Below, one piece after another: positions 1 to 8,238 of a stretch of DNA of 64,000 nt. Within the stretch, counting starts at the first letter, position 1. Each line of letters starts with the position of its first letter. The position numbers and the translations under genes are program-made. Source of the DNA: an uncultured Draconibacterium sp. Lineage in GTDB: Bacteria > Bacteroidota > Bacteroidia > Bacteroidales > Prolixibacteraceae. Below the pieces are notes generated by a model, which did no database searches, was not told the DNA's origin, and saw nothing but the letters and a program-made list of their open reading frames with translations. The stretch covers positions 529,001-593,000 of the forward strand of contig NZ_OY781464.1 in assembly GCF_963676735.1 (NCBI RefSeq). Direction: 5' to 3'.

Positions 1-194
1 ATGTGCTTATCAATCCGGATGGAAGCTATACCGAACGAAGTAAAAAAGTTATTGCGCGTACACCAATGGGGCGTTTTGGCGATATCAAAGAGTTAAATGG
101 TGCGGTGCAGTTTTTATGTTCAAACGCAGCATCGTTTATTACCGGGGTAATTTTGCCTGTTGACGGAGGTTTTAGCTCGTTTAGTGGCGTATAA
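1..194 (+). CDS. SDR-family D-mannonate oxidoreductase, C-terminal end (partial)
   Basis: Only the last 60 or so residues are in the window; the gene begins upstream and is read in the frame starting at base 3. The tail has the typical short-chain dehydrogenase ending: a PMGRFGD segment, a helix with QFLCSNAASFITG, then the PVDGGF motif before the C-terminus. SDR enzymes of this ending next to uxuA reduce D-fructuronate to D-mannonate with NAD(P)H in the cytoplasm, replacing the unrelated UxuB of enterobacteria. The next gene, uxuA, starts 18 bases downstream and acts on the product, which supports the specific call. The catalytic Tyr-x-x-x-Lys lies outside the window, so substrate is inferred from the tail sequence and neighbour. 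Confidence 0.8.
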   Translation, partial: VLINPDGSYTERSKKVIARTPMGRFGDIKELNGAVQFLCSNAASFITGVILPVDGGFSSFSGV

Positions 195-212
195 TTTTAG
201 TAAAAAAGCAAA

Positions 213-1430
213 ATGGGATTAGAAAAAACATGGCGATGGTTTGGGGAGAAGGATGGCATTAGTTTAAATGAACTGGCGCAAATGGGAGTTGAAGGTGTTA
301 TAACCGCCTTGCACCATATCCCCAATGGCGAGGTGTGGCCAAAAGAAGAAATACTTAAGGTTAAACACAAAATTGAAAGTCACGGCATGCGCTGGAGTGT
401 TGTGGAAAGTTTACCCGTTAGCGAAGGGATTAAAATCTGTTCGCCCGATCGCGAGCGCCTTATAAAAAATTACCAGCAATCCGTACGAAATTTAGGCGAG
501 TGTGGTGTAGATACGATTTGTTATAACTTTATGCCCGTACTCGATTGGGCACGAACCGATTTGCATTACAAATTACCCAATGGCGGAGAATCGATGTATT
601 TTGATTTTCCAACTTTTGTAGCCTTTGATGTATTTGTTTTAAAACGTAAAAATGCATCCAACGATTATAGTGCCGATTTGCTTGAACAGGCAAAGCAGGT
701 TTACGAAAACATGTCGGAAAGTGAAGCTGAAGAGCTGGCTTACAATATTATTGTGGTAACACAAGGTTTTATCGATGGGGTAATTGATGGCTCTGTTGCC
801 GATCCTAAAAAATTATTTCTTGAATTTATTGATCGGTATAAAGACATTGACAAGCATCAGTTACGCGAAAATCTGAAAAGATTTCTCGATGATATTATTC
901 CGGTAGCCGAAGAGGCTGGTGTAAAAATGGCGATTCATCCCGACGATCCACCTTTCCCTATTTTAGGATTACCGCGCATAATTGGCCAGATGGAAGATTA
1001 CGAATGGCTGTTTAAAGCCAATAAATCGCTCAACAACGGCATTACTTTTTGTGCCGGTTCGCTTTCTGCCCGAAAGGAAAATGATTTGTCGCAGATTATA
1101 GAAAAAACGCGCGAACGTATCCATTTTGTCCATTTACGAAATACACACCTTCTCGAAAATGGAAGCTTCTATGAATCGGGGCACCTGGTTGGCAGTCAGA
1201 ATATGGCCAGACTGGTATTTCAACTTCTTTTGGAGCAACAGCGCCGATACAAGGACGGCAAAGTTAATACACACATACCCGTGCGTCCTGACCATGGGAT
1301 ACGGATGTTAAACGATTACCAGGCCAAACACAACCCCGGATATCCGTTAATAGGAAGGCTAAAAGGTTTAGCCGAACTGGATGGTTTAATGCAGGGTATA
1401 GAATACTTATTGCCAAAGCAGACGGTTTAA
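213..1430 (+). CDS. uxuA: D-mannonate dehydratase
   Basis: A 405-residue protein close to the usual UxuA length (about 390-400). It dehydrates D-mannonate to 2-keto-3-deoxy-D-gluconate, the committed cytoplasmic step of glucuronate breakdown, with a divalent metal in a TIM barrel. Visible signatures are the WRWFG start, the metal-site stretch HPDDPPFPILGLPRI around residue 245, the FCAGSLSARKENDL segment near 280, HLRNTH near 310 and RPDHG near 360. The ATG at 213 lies 18 bases after the stop of the SDR gene, so the two form an operon that turns fructuronate into KDG. Next to a PUL rich in rhamnosidases and sulfatases it suggests that the glycan also releases uronic acid. An IS3-type element follows and separates it from the PUL enzymes. 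Confidence 0.95.
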   Translation: MGLEKTWRWFGEKDGISLNELAQMGVEGVITALHHIPNGEVWPKEEILKVKHKIESHGMRWSVVESLPVSEGIKICSPDRERLIKNYQQSVRNLGECGVDTICYNFMPVLDWARTDLHYKLPNGGESMYFDFPTFVAFDVFVLKRKNASNDYSADLLEQAKQVYENMSESEAEELAYNIIVVTQGFIDGVIDGSVADPKKLFLEFIDRYKDIDKHQLRENLKRFLDDIIPVAEEAGVKMAIHPDDPPFPILGLPRIIGQMEDYEWLFKANKSLNNGITFCAGSLSARKENDLSQIIEKTRERIHFVHLRNTHLLENGSFYESGHLVGSQNMARLVFQLLLEQQRRYKDGKVNTHIPVRPDHGIRMLNDYQAKHNPGYPLIGRLKGLAELDGLMQGIEYLLPKQTV

Positions 1431-1492
1431 TTAATCGTTCTGCTTTGCATTAATTTAAGTTGTGGATATGCAACAAAACCCTGCACGATTAG

Positions 1493-2332
1493 TTAAGAGT
1501 CATGCTGCAATTCTCTGATTGATATTATTAATTCAAATTCTTCCATTGTTTTATATCCCAAAGCTGAGTGTCTCCTTCTTCGGTTATACCATGTTTCTAT
1601 CCAATTGAACAAGGATAGTTTTGCATGGTCCTGAGTTGAAAACTGATTTTTATATACAAACTCAACTTTTATTGTTTTAAAGAAACTTTCGGCAACTGCG
1701 TTATCCCAGCAATTTCCTTTTCTGCTCATACTTCTGCAAACCCATTTGTTTGCATTCAATACATTGGTAAATGCCGAACAAGCATATTGAATACCTCTGT
1801 CTGAGTGAAAAATGAGTTTTTGCGTAATTGGTCTGTTTCTAATTGCCATCCGCCATGCAGCAATTGTGGTTTCTTCAGCACTCAATCCTTTGCTCATTGC
1901 CCATCCTACAACCTTGCGGTCAAACAAATCGATAATAACAGTTAAATACAGCCAGCCTTTGCTGGTTCTGATGTAGGTTATATCAGAAACCCAAACCTGA
2001 CCTGGTCTTGCTACTGTAAACTCTCTATTCAATACGTTGGGGGCAACTGGGTAACCATGTCTGGAGTCGGTAGTTGCTACAAACTTTCTTTTTCGTTTTG
2101 CTCGTATGCCTGCCGCCTTCATAATCCTTGCGGTTCTCTGTCTTGACACCTGAAAACCAAGTGTATTTAGCTCTGTGGCAATCCGAGGACTTCCATAGCT
2201 ACCAGAACTGGCCTCAAAGACTTTATTTATATTCACCAGCAGTTGTTCATTCTCAACCCATCGTTTAGATGGACCACTTTTCATCCATCGGTAATAACTG
2301 CTTTTGCTTATTTTGAACACTTTACACATCAT
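1493..2332 (-). CDS. IS3-family transposase OrfB (DDE integrase domain)
   Basis: 279 residues from the first ATG. An HTH_21-like N-terminus (about residues 25-80) precedes the rve integrase core. The catalytic triad is visible: Asp117 in VSDITY, Asp178 in FHSDRG and Glu215 in the WDNAVAESFF block. It catalyses cutting and joining of the IS ends. The same frame is open upstream of this ATG to about 2374, reading IYQFISDHRPRFSIE, which looks like normal OrfB sequence, so the true N-terminus belongs to a fused OrfAB made by frameshifting. Its frame is +1 relative to OrfA rather than the -1 that the A6G site would deliver. One missing base in the T3 run at 2377-2379 would explain this (see findings), so the copy may be inactive. 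Confidence 0.85.
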   Translation of the reverse strand: MMCKVFKISKSSYYRWMKSGPSKRWVENEQLLVNINKVFEASSGSYGSPRIATELNTLGFQVSRQRTARIMKAAGIRAKRKRKFVATTDSRHGYPVAPNVLNREFTVARPGQVWVSDITYIRTSKGWLYLTVIIDLFDRKVVGWAMSKGLSAEETTIAAWRMAIRNRPITQKLIFHSDRGIQYACSAFTNVLNANKWVCRSMSRKGNCWDNAVAESFFKTIKVEFVYKNQFSTQDHAKLSLFNWIETWYNRRRRHSALGYKTMEEFELIISIRELQHDS

Positions 2333-2393
2333 CTCAATAGAAAATCGAGGTCGGTGGTCGCTTATAAACTGGTAGATTTAGCTACGCTGATTT

Positions 2394-2696
2394 TCAATTC
2401 CCATCGCTCACGGAGAAGATGCTGATTGCCTTTTTTAAGATGTCTCTCTCCATCTTTGCATCCCTAAGCTCTTTTTGTAATCGGACATTCTCTCGTTCCA
2501 AATCTGTCATCTTGGGATTACCATGACCTGGAAAACTATTTTTGTCATATTGTTTAAACTCTTTACGCCAACGGTAAAGTAATGCTCTTTCAATTCCTAG
2601 TTCTTCTGCAATCTCTGTGGCATTGCCTCTTGCGTAAGAAAGTTCTACTGCTTTTTTCTTGAATTCCTTGTCAAACTTTTTTCTCATCTGATTCAT
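2394..2696 (-). CDS. IS3-family transposase OrfA (HTH DNA-binding subunit)
   Basis: 100 residues. The first 50 form a transposase HTH (PF01527 type): KFDKEFKKKAVEL, ATEIAEELGIERALLYRWRKEF. A leucine-zipper-like coiled coil follows (about residues 60-92, LERENVRLQKELRDAKMERDILKKA), used by IS3 OrfA for multimerisation. The protein binds the terminal repeats and, when fused to OrfB by -1 frameshifting at the AAAAAAG string (2436-2430, codons TTA-AAA-AAG), forms the active transposase. The normal OrfA stop is the TGA at 2396-2394, shortly after the slippery site, as expected for this family. Confidence 0.85.
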   Translation of the reverse strand: MNQMRKKFDKEFKKKAVELSYARGNATEIAEELGIERALLYRWRKEFKQYDKNSFPGHGNPKMTDLERENVRLQKELRDAKMERDILKKAISIFSVSDGN

Positions 2697-2858
2697 AATT
2701 GTAAGTACGTAAATATAGTACTTAACTTACCGTACACTCAAATGTAGCACTTCCAGTCAGATTGTACTTACACTTTGGTAGGAAATGTAAGTAGTAAGAA
2801 ATAGTTGTGATCGTTATTCTGAATTGTTCGTGAACAGATTAATTTCTTCCTCATTTTT

Positions 2859-2896
2859 GAAACAAAACCAAACAAGATTGAAACAAACAAAAAAAA
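2859..2896 (+). promoter_or_regulatory. Possible HTCS operator repeats upstream of the GH106-sulfatase operon
   Basis: Two direct copies beginning GAAACAAA start at 2859 and 2880, 21 bases apart (two helical turns). The first, GAAACAAAACCAAACAA, matches about 13 of 17 positions of the triple repeat seen upstream of the 19731 operon. The A-rich background makes chance similarity possible. Inference: a site for the AraC domain of the HTCS at 15437-19459. Confidence 0.3.
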
Positions 2897-2961
2897 AGTT
2901 AATGAAGATTTTGTCTCACTTTGCTTGAAAAGAAACATTTCATATCAAAGAATAGAGCAAA

Positions 2962-5900
2962 ATGAAGAATAAGCAAAAATTATTAATGTTGATTTTAGCA
3001 ATAGTACTATCGCTAAATTCGTGTACCCAGAAACCACAAATTTCTCAAGAAAAATTTGACTCAATTGTAACCGATTTTAAAATACCAACTGAGGACAATA
3101 CAGTTTGGTGTTATTGGTATTGGATTAACGATGATATTTCGAAAGAAGGAATAACAAAAGATTTGGAAGCCATGAAAAAGGCTGGAATTGGTGCTGCGCT
3201 CATTGGAAATATTAATCCGGCCGGAATTGACGGGAAAGTACCTTTATTTTCCGACGATTGGTGGGCCTGTATGGTTCATGCAGTTACTGAAGGACATCGT
3301 ATTGGTGTTGATATTGGAATCTTTAACTGCCCGGGCTGGAGCCAATCTGGAGGTCCTTGGGTGAAGTCTGATATGGCAATGCGTTACCTGACTTTTAGCG
3401 AGACAAAAGTTACAGGTTCGGGGAAAGTAGGAATTCAGCTGGTTCAGCCAAAAGAAGAGTTTCAGGATACACACACACTGGCATTTTTAACTCCTACTTC
3501 TGAAAACATTGAGATGAAAAAGTTAGTAGAGAATAGTACTGCCAGCATTAGTAGCATAAATACATCAGAGCTTATTGATGGCGACATAAACACCATCGTA
3601 CAATTCAATAAAAATAAAAACGCAGAGCTTACAATTGAATTCCAGTTCAAAAGAAATATTACTGCACGGAAGTTTTCAATAACTCCTGCCTCTGAACTCA
3701 ATTGTAGTTGCGAGTTGTATGCTCAGGTAAACGGAGAGGAGAAATTAATAAAAGAATTTCCGTTCGACCGCCGTAAACTCTCGCCCAATATTGGGCCAAT
3801 TGTTCTTGGAGAGCTGGCCATTGCCTTACCCGAAATAGAATCAGATAAATTTAAATTGGTATGTAAGGATTTTGTCGGCGGCCCGGCAGAGGTTTCAATC
3901 TCTGAAATTAACATCTCCGAAGCGGCTGTGCTCGACCGTTTTATCGAGAAACAATTGGGGAAGATGCACCCAACTCCGTTGCCAAATTGGAACAGCTACG
4001 TTTGGGAAACACAAAATGCCCTTACAGAACAATCGCTTTTGGTGGATGAAGTAATTGATGTTTCAGATAAAGTGGATGAAAACGGTATTTTAAACTGGGA
4101 TGTTCCTGCCGGAAACTGGACAGTTCTGCGCATGGGCATGACTCCCACCGGAACAAAAAATTCTCCTTCGGCGCCACAAGGCCAGGGTTATGAAGTTGAC
4201 AAAATGAACAGCGAATTGGTACAAATTCATTTTGATAATTTTGTTGGTGAATTTTTAAAACGAATTCCGGCTGAAAGCAAAGCGGCATTTAAATATGTTA
4301 TTGCCGATAGCTACGAAATGGGCTCCCAAAACTGGACTGATTATTTTGAGGTGAAATTCAGAGAAAAATATGGTTATGATCCGATAAAATATTTACCGGT
4401 TCTTTCCGGAAGAATTGTGGGCAGCGTTGAAGAATCGGAACGATTTCTTTGGGATTTGCGTCGTGCTGTAGCCGACGATGTGGCCTACGAATACGTAGGA
4501 GGTTTGCGTAAGGCAAGCGAAAAGCACAACCTGAAAACCTGGCTCGAAAACTATGGGCACTGGGGATTCCCGGGCGAGTTTATGATGTATGGAGGGCAAT
4601 CTAGTTTGATTGGTGGAGAATTCTGGAATGAGGGAACACTTGGGAATATAGAATGCAAGGCGTCATCATCAACATCGCATACCTATGGAAAAGGAAGAAC
4701 TTCTGCCGAGGCATTTACCGCAGCATATAAGTCTTATTTGCGACATCCTGCCATGTTAAAAAAACGTGGAGACTGGTCGTTTACTGAAGGTATTAATCAT
4801 CTTGTTCTTCATTTATATATTCAACAGCCCGATGATAAACGGAAACCGGGAATGAATGCCTGGTTTAGCACCGAGTTTAACCGCCACAACACCTGGTTTT
4901 CTCAGGCTGATAATTACTTCGATTATTTACGCCGCAGTCAACACCTTCTGCAGCAGGGGCAATATGCCGCTGATGTTTGCTATTTTATTGGCGAAAGTAC
5001 TCCGATTATGACAGGTGGACGAAATCCGGAAATTCCCAAAGGATATTCGTACGATTACATTAATGCAGAAGTTATTCTTGACCGCTTATCGGTAAAAGAC
5101 GGCAAGTTTGTATTGCCCGATAATATGAGTTACAGCGTAATGGTACTGCCTCCATTGACATCGATGCGCCCGGAGGTATTGGCAAAAATAGAACAGTTGG
5201 TTGCGAAAGGTGGTGTAATCCTTGGTTCAAAACCGGAAAAATCGCCAAGTATGCAAAACTATCCACAATGCGATGAGCTGATTAGAAATTTAGGAGATAA
5301 AATGTGGGCTGGGGAATACACGGATGGTAAACTGACGAACAACTATGAACAAGGAAAAGTGCTGGATGGATATACTTTAGAAGAAGTTCTTAAAATGCTT
5401 GAGGTTGAAAAAGATGTGGAAGTTGGCGATGCACCCGTTTTATGGACACACCGCACTATGCCCGGAATGCAAATTTACTTTATAACCAACCAAAGCGACG
5501 AGGAAATATCGATTAACCCATCTTTTAGAGTAAATGGATTAAAACCACAACTTTGGGATGCCGTAACAGGAGAAATTCGATACCTGAATGAATATTCAGA
5601 AGAAAAGGGGAGAACAAGCGTGCCAATAAAAATGGAGGCACACAGAAGTTGGTATGTTGTATTTTCTAATGGAAGCAACGAAGAAATTATGCCGGCCACC
5701 GAAACAAATTTCACAAAGCCGGAAGTTATTGCAACTATTGATAACTCTTTTGAAGTTGAATTTGCCAACAAAGAAATTGGCCCAAAAGAAACGATAACTT
5801 TCCAGAAACTATCCGACTGGTCGAAATCGTCGGACGACAAAATCAAATATTACTCTGGTGCGGCAAACTATAAAACAACTTTTACAATTGATGAGATTCC

Positions 5901-6207
5901 CGAAAATGGGGAATTGTATATTAATCTTGGAGAAGTTGCTGTAATGGCTGAAGTAAAAATAAACGGAAAGGAAGTGGGGGGTGTTTGGATTTCTCCTTAC
6001 CGTTTAAATGTTTCCGATTTTGTAAAAAAGGGTGAAAACCAACTGGAAATTGAGGTGGTTAACCTTTGGCGAAACCGTATGATTTACGATAAACAGTTGC
6101 CAGAAAAAGAAAAGTATACCTGGACTGTGGTTGATGATATTAAGGAAGGAGAAAAACCTCATGTTTCGGGACTTTTAGGACCAGTAACAATTGAACACAT
6201 TTATTGA
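2962..6207 (+). CDS. GH106-family alpha-L-rhamnosidase, lipoprotein
   Basis: 1081 residues with a lipoprotein signal (LSLNSC near residue 20), so probably in the outer membrane or periplasm. The N-terminal barrel carries the GH106 pattern: VWCYWYWINDDISKEGITKDLEAMKKAGIG, then EGHRIGVDIGIFNCPGWSQSGGPW. A discoidin/jelly-roll-like part follows the first barrel strands (about 150-320). The C-terminus (about 960-1075) is a GH2-like sugar-binding beta-sandwich with YINLGEVAVMAEVKINGKEVGGVWISPYRL. GH106 enzymes remove terminal alpha-L-rhamnose from plant and algal glycans by inversion. It is the first gene of an operon running to 15442; the next start is 19 bases downstream. Family call firm, exact linkage unknown. 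Confidence 0.88.
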   Translation: MKNKQKLLMLILAIVLSLNSCTQKPQISQEKFDSIVTDFKIPTEDNTVWCYWYWINDDISKEGITKDLEAMKKAGIGAALIGNINPAGIDGKVPLFSDDWWACMVHAVTEGHRIGVDIGIFNCPGWSQSGGPWVKSDMAMRYLTFSETKVTGSGKVGIQLVQPKEEFQDTHTLAFLTPTSENIEMKKLVENSTASISSINTSELIDGDINTIVQFNKNKNAELTIEFQFKRNITARKFSITPASELNCSCELYAQVNGEEKLIKEFPFDRRKLSPNIGPIVLGELAIALPEIESDKFKLVCKDFVGGPAEVSISEINISEAAVLDRFIEKQLGKMHPTPLPNWNSYVWETQNALTEQSLLVDEVIDVSDKVDENGILNWDVPAGNWTVLRMGMTPTGTKNSPSAPQGQGYEVDKMNSELVQIHFDNFVGEFLKRIPAESKAAFKYVIADSYEMGSQNWTDYFEVKFREKYGYDPIKYLPVLSGRIVGSVEESERFLWDLRRAVADDVAYEYVGGLRKASEKHNLKTWLENYGHWGFPGEFMMYGGQSSLIGGEFWNEGTLGNIECKASSSTSHTYGKGRTSAEAFTAAYKSYLRHPAMLKKRGDWSFTEGINHLVLHLYIQQPDDKRKPGMNAWFSTEFNRHNTWFSQADNYFDYLRRSQHLLQQGQYAADVCYFIGESTPIMTGGRNPEIPKGYSYDYINAEVILDRLSVKDGKFVLPDNMSYSVMVLPPLTSMRPEVLAKIEQLVAKGGVILGSKPEKSPSMQNYPQCDELIRNLGDKMWAGEYTDGKLTNNYEQGKVLDGYTLEEVLKMLEVEKDVEVGDAPVLWTHRTMPGMQIYFITNQSDEEISINPSFRVNGLKPQLWDAVTGEIRYLNEYSEEKGRTSVPIKMEAHRSWYVVFSNGSNEEIMPATETNFTKPEVIATIDNSFEVEFANKEIGPKETITFQKLSDWSKSSDDKIKYYSGAANYKTTFTIDEIPENGELYINLGEVAVMAEVKINGKEVGGVWISPYRLNVSDFVKKGENQLEIEVVNLWRNRMIYDKQLPEKEKYTWTVVDDIKEGEKPHVSGLLGPVTIEHIY

Positions 6208-6226
6208 TGCCAAAATTTGAAACCAA

Positions 6227-8086
6227 ATGAAGTTTAAATTATTCATTTTCTTTCTTGCTCTTGGCTGCCAAATATTTGCTCAAAAAAACATTACCAATAA
6301 CTGGGTTGTTTCCGATGCTTTGGGCCGTACATTACTCACTTTCGATGAAGTTGGGCCACCTCGTGAAAATCGAACGGTTGGTGTATTTTATTACATATGG
6401 AGTGGATTTCATGGCAATACAGTTTACGATATTACCAAAATCTTAAAAATGAAGCCAGAAGATCCCATGAATCCTGAAAATCCTGGATGGGGCAATAAAG
6501 GGGCTTTTCATTTTTGGGGTGAACCTGAGTATGGTTATTTCCGCTCTGAGGATCCGTGGGTAATTCGCCGCGATTTACAAATGCTTAGCAATGCACAAGT
6601 CGATTTTATATTTTTCGATGTTACCAATGCCTTTACCTATCTCGAAACGGTGAAAACACTTTGCCGGGTTTCAGAATCCATGAGGAGTGAGGGAATTCCC
6701 ACACCCGAAATTTGTTTTCTTACCAACAGCAAAAGCGGAAAAACCATGAATACAATTTACGATGAATTTTATTCAAAAGAACTCTACAAAGATTTGTGGT
6801 TTTACTGGGATGGTAAGCCTTTGATTATGGGGCATGCGGACGATGCGGAGTTGAGACCGGAGGTAAGAGATTTTTTCAACATAAAATACAGCTGGGCATG
6901 GACCAAAACACAAAGCGAGCCGAACCACTGGCAGTGGCTCGATCGATATCCGCAGGATTGGGGATGGAGTGACCAGCCTGCTAATGCTGAGCAGATTACT
7001 GTTTCTGTAGCACATCACCCAGGAAACCCACTTGGGAAAAGTTACCATAACGGAAGCCAGCCAGAAGTGGATGAAAATTACTTGACTGATTTTACCAATC
7101 AGGGATTACAGTTTGAAGAGCAATGGGCGAGAGCATTACAAGTTGACCCTGAAGTGGTAATGGTAACCCAATGGAATGAGTGGCTCGCACAACGGTTTAT
7201 TTGGGACAAAAACAAAAACAACTATGGTGGTCGTCCTATAAAACAAGGCGATACATATTTTGTAGATGTTTTTACTGCTGAATTTAACCGCGACATTGCC
7301 CCCATGAAAGGTGGCTACACCGACAACTATTATTATCAATTGATGGCCAATATTCGTAAATACAAGGGAATGGAAGCCCCGCAAGAAACTTCGCCGTCAA
7401 AAACAATGGTTATGGATGGTAATTTTTCAGATTGGGATGAGGTGAGCCCTTCATTTAAAGATCCGGTGGGTGATGTCGAGCATCGTGATTTTGCAGGTTA
7501 CGACCAAAGTGTTCGCTATACTAACTCAACAGGAAGAAACGATATCATTGAGTCGAAGGTTACCTACGATGATGACAATCTTTATTTCTATGTAAAAACC
7601 AATAAAATACTCACTTCATATACCGATAGCCTTTGGATGTTGCTGTTTATTGATGTGGATAAAAATATGGAGACGGGCTGGGAAGGATATGATTATCTGG
7701 TTAACCACAGCATTAATTCAGACGAAAGCACAAACCTGAAAAAATGGACAGGAACCCAATGGGGGAATGAACAGCATCTCAACATCTTGATTGATGGCAA
7801 TAAAATGGAATTGTCCATTCCAAGGGCAAATGTTAATCTTGATAACCAAATACCAGATTTCTATTTTAAGTGGGCCGATAATCCGGGGCAATTAACAACA
7901 GTTACCACATTCTTTTTAAATGGCGATACAGCACCCGACCGTAGGTTTAAATATCATTTTATAGGCACAGATAAATCAACTTCTTTAAATGAAATAAACG
8001 ATAATGGCAATTCTATTAAAGTCTATCCAAATCCAACAGAAGACAAGCTGCGGATTGTTTTTGCAGAGGATTCAAAAAAAAAATAG
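6227..8086 (+). CDS. Secreted GH71/99-like protein with CBM9-like domain, T9SS tail cut by a frameshift
   Basis: 619 residues as read. A Sec signal peptide (about 1-19, ending IFAQ) leads into a TIM-barrel-like region (about 35-380) resembling GH71/GH99-like proteins: VGVFYYIWSG, DPWVIRRDLQMLSNAQVDFIFFDVTNA, PLIMGHADDAELR, VTQWNEWLAQRF. From about 395 to 590 a CBM9/DOMON-like module follows (DGNFSDWDEV, YDDDNLYFYVKTN, LLFIDVDKNMETGWEGYDYL). At about 600 the type IX secretion sorting domain begins (IKVYPNPTEDKLRI) but stops after SKKK at a run of ten A (8074-8083). The rest of the domain continues in another frame to 8238. The mature enzyme is probably meant to be exported by T9SS. Substrate unknown; an endo-acting or accessory role in the PUL is inferred. 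Confidence 0.7.
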   Translation: MKFKLFIFFLALGCQIFAQKNITNNWVVSDALGRTLLTFDEVGPPRENRTVGVFYYIWSGFHGNTVYDITKILKMKPEDPMNPENPGWGNKGAFHFWGEPEYGYFRSEDPWVIRRDLQMLSNAQVDFIFFDVTNAFTYLETVKTLCRVSESMRSEGIPTPEICFLTNSKSGKTMNTIYDEFYSKELYKDLWFYWDGKPLIMGHADDAELRPEVRDFFNIKYSWAWTKTQSEPNHWQWLDRYPQDWGWSDQPANAEQITVSVAHHPGNPLGKSYHNGSQPEVDENYLTDFTNQGLQFEEQWARALQVDPEVVMVTQWNEWLAQRFIWDKNKNNYGGRPIKQGDTYFVDVFTAEFNRDIAPMKGGYTDNYYYQLMANIRKYKGMEAPQETSPSKTMVMDGNFSDWDEVSPSFKDPVGDVEHRDFAGYDQSVRYTNSTGRNDIIESKVTYDDDNLYFYVKTNKILTSYTDSLWMLLFIDVDKNMETGWEGYDYLVNHSINSDESTNLKKWTGTQWGNEQHLNILIDGNKMELSIPRANVNLDNQIPDFYFKWADNPGQLTTVTTFFLNGDTAPDRRFKYHFIGTDKSTSLNEINDNGNSIKVYPNPTEDKLRIVFAEDSKKK

Positions 8087-8238
8087 AAGTGTACAATACC
8101 ACGGGGAGCCGGGTTTATGCGAATATTGCTTCTGGTAATTATTTTGAAGTTGATGTAAGTGCTTGGTCAAAAGGTGTGTATGTGATGAAAACGAAAGTAA
8201 AAGAGGAAACGTTTGTTTGCAAAATTGTAGTGGATTAA
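8083..8238 (+). pseudogene. Remainder of the T9SS type-A sorting domain, out of frame
   Basis: This frame reads IEVYNTTGSRVYANIASGN, then VDVSAWSKGVYVMKTK and KIVVD before a TAA: the missing second half of the por-secretion (T9SS) domain begun by the preceding gene. One extra A, or two fewer, in the A10 run would join the frames. The stop at 8236-8238 directly abuts the ATG of the next gene at 8239. That fits a once intact gene with translational coupling at this point. Confidence 0.8.

Larger units (their letters stand above)
1493..2696 (-). mobile_element. IS3-family insertion sequence (orfA + orfB; ends not resolved)
   Basis: Two consecutive minus-strand genes have the IS3 layout: a helix-turn-helix OrfA and a DDE-integrase OrfB. 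Coordinates cover only the coding part; the element must extend some tens of bases further on each side. I could not find a convincing pair of terminal inverted repeats or a 3-4 bp target duplication in 1431-1492 and 2697-2790. An A6G slippery string typical of IS3 lies at 2436-2430 on the minus strand. The insertion separates uxuA from the GH106 gene. Confidence 0.85.

Noticed and set aside
2697..2790. Terminal inverted repeats of the IS3 element (e.g. TGTAAGTAC / GTACTTACA)
   Set aside because: Both arms lie on the same side of the element, so they are not its two ends. No matching end was found in 1431-1492.
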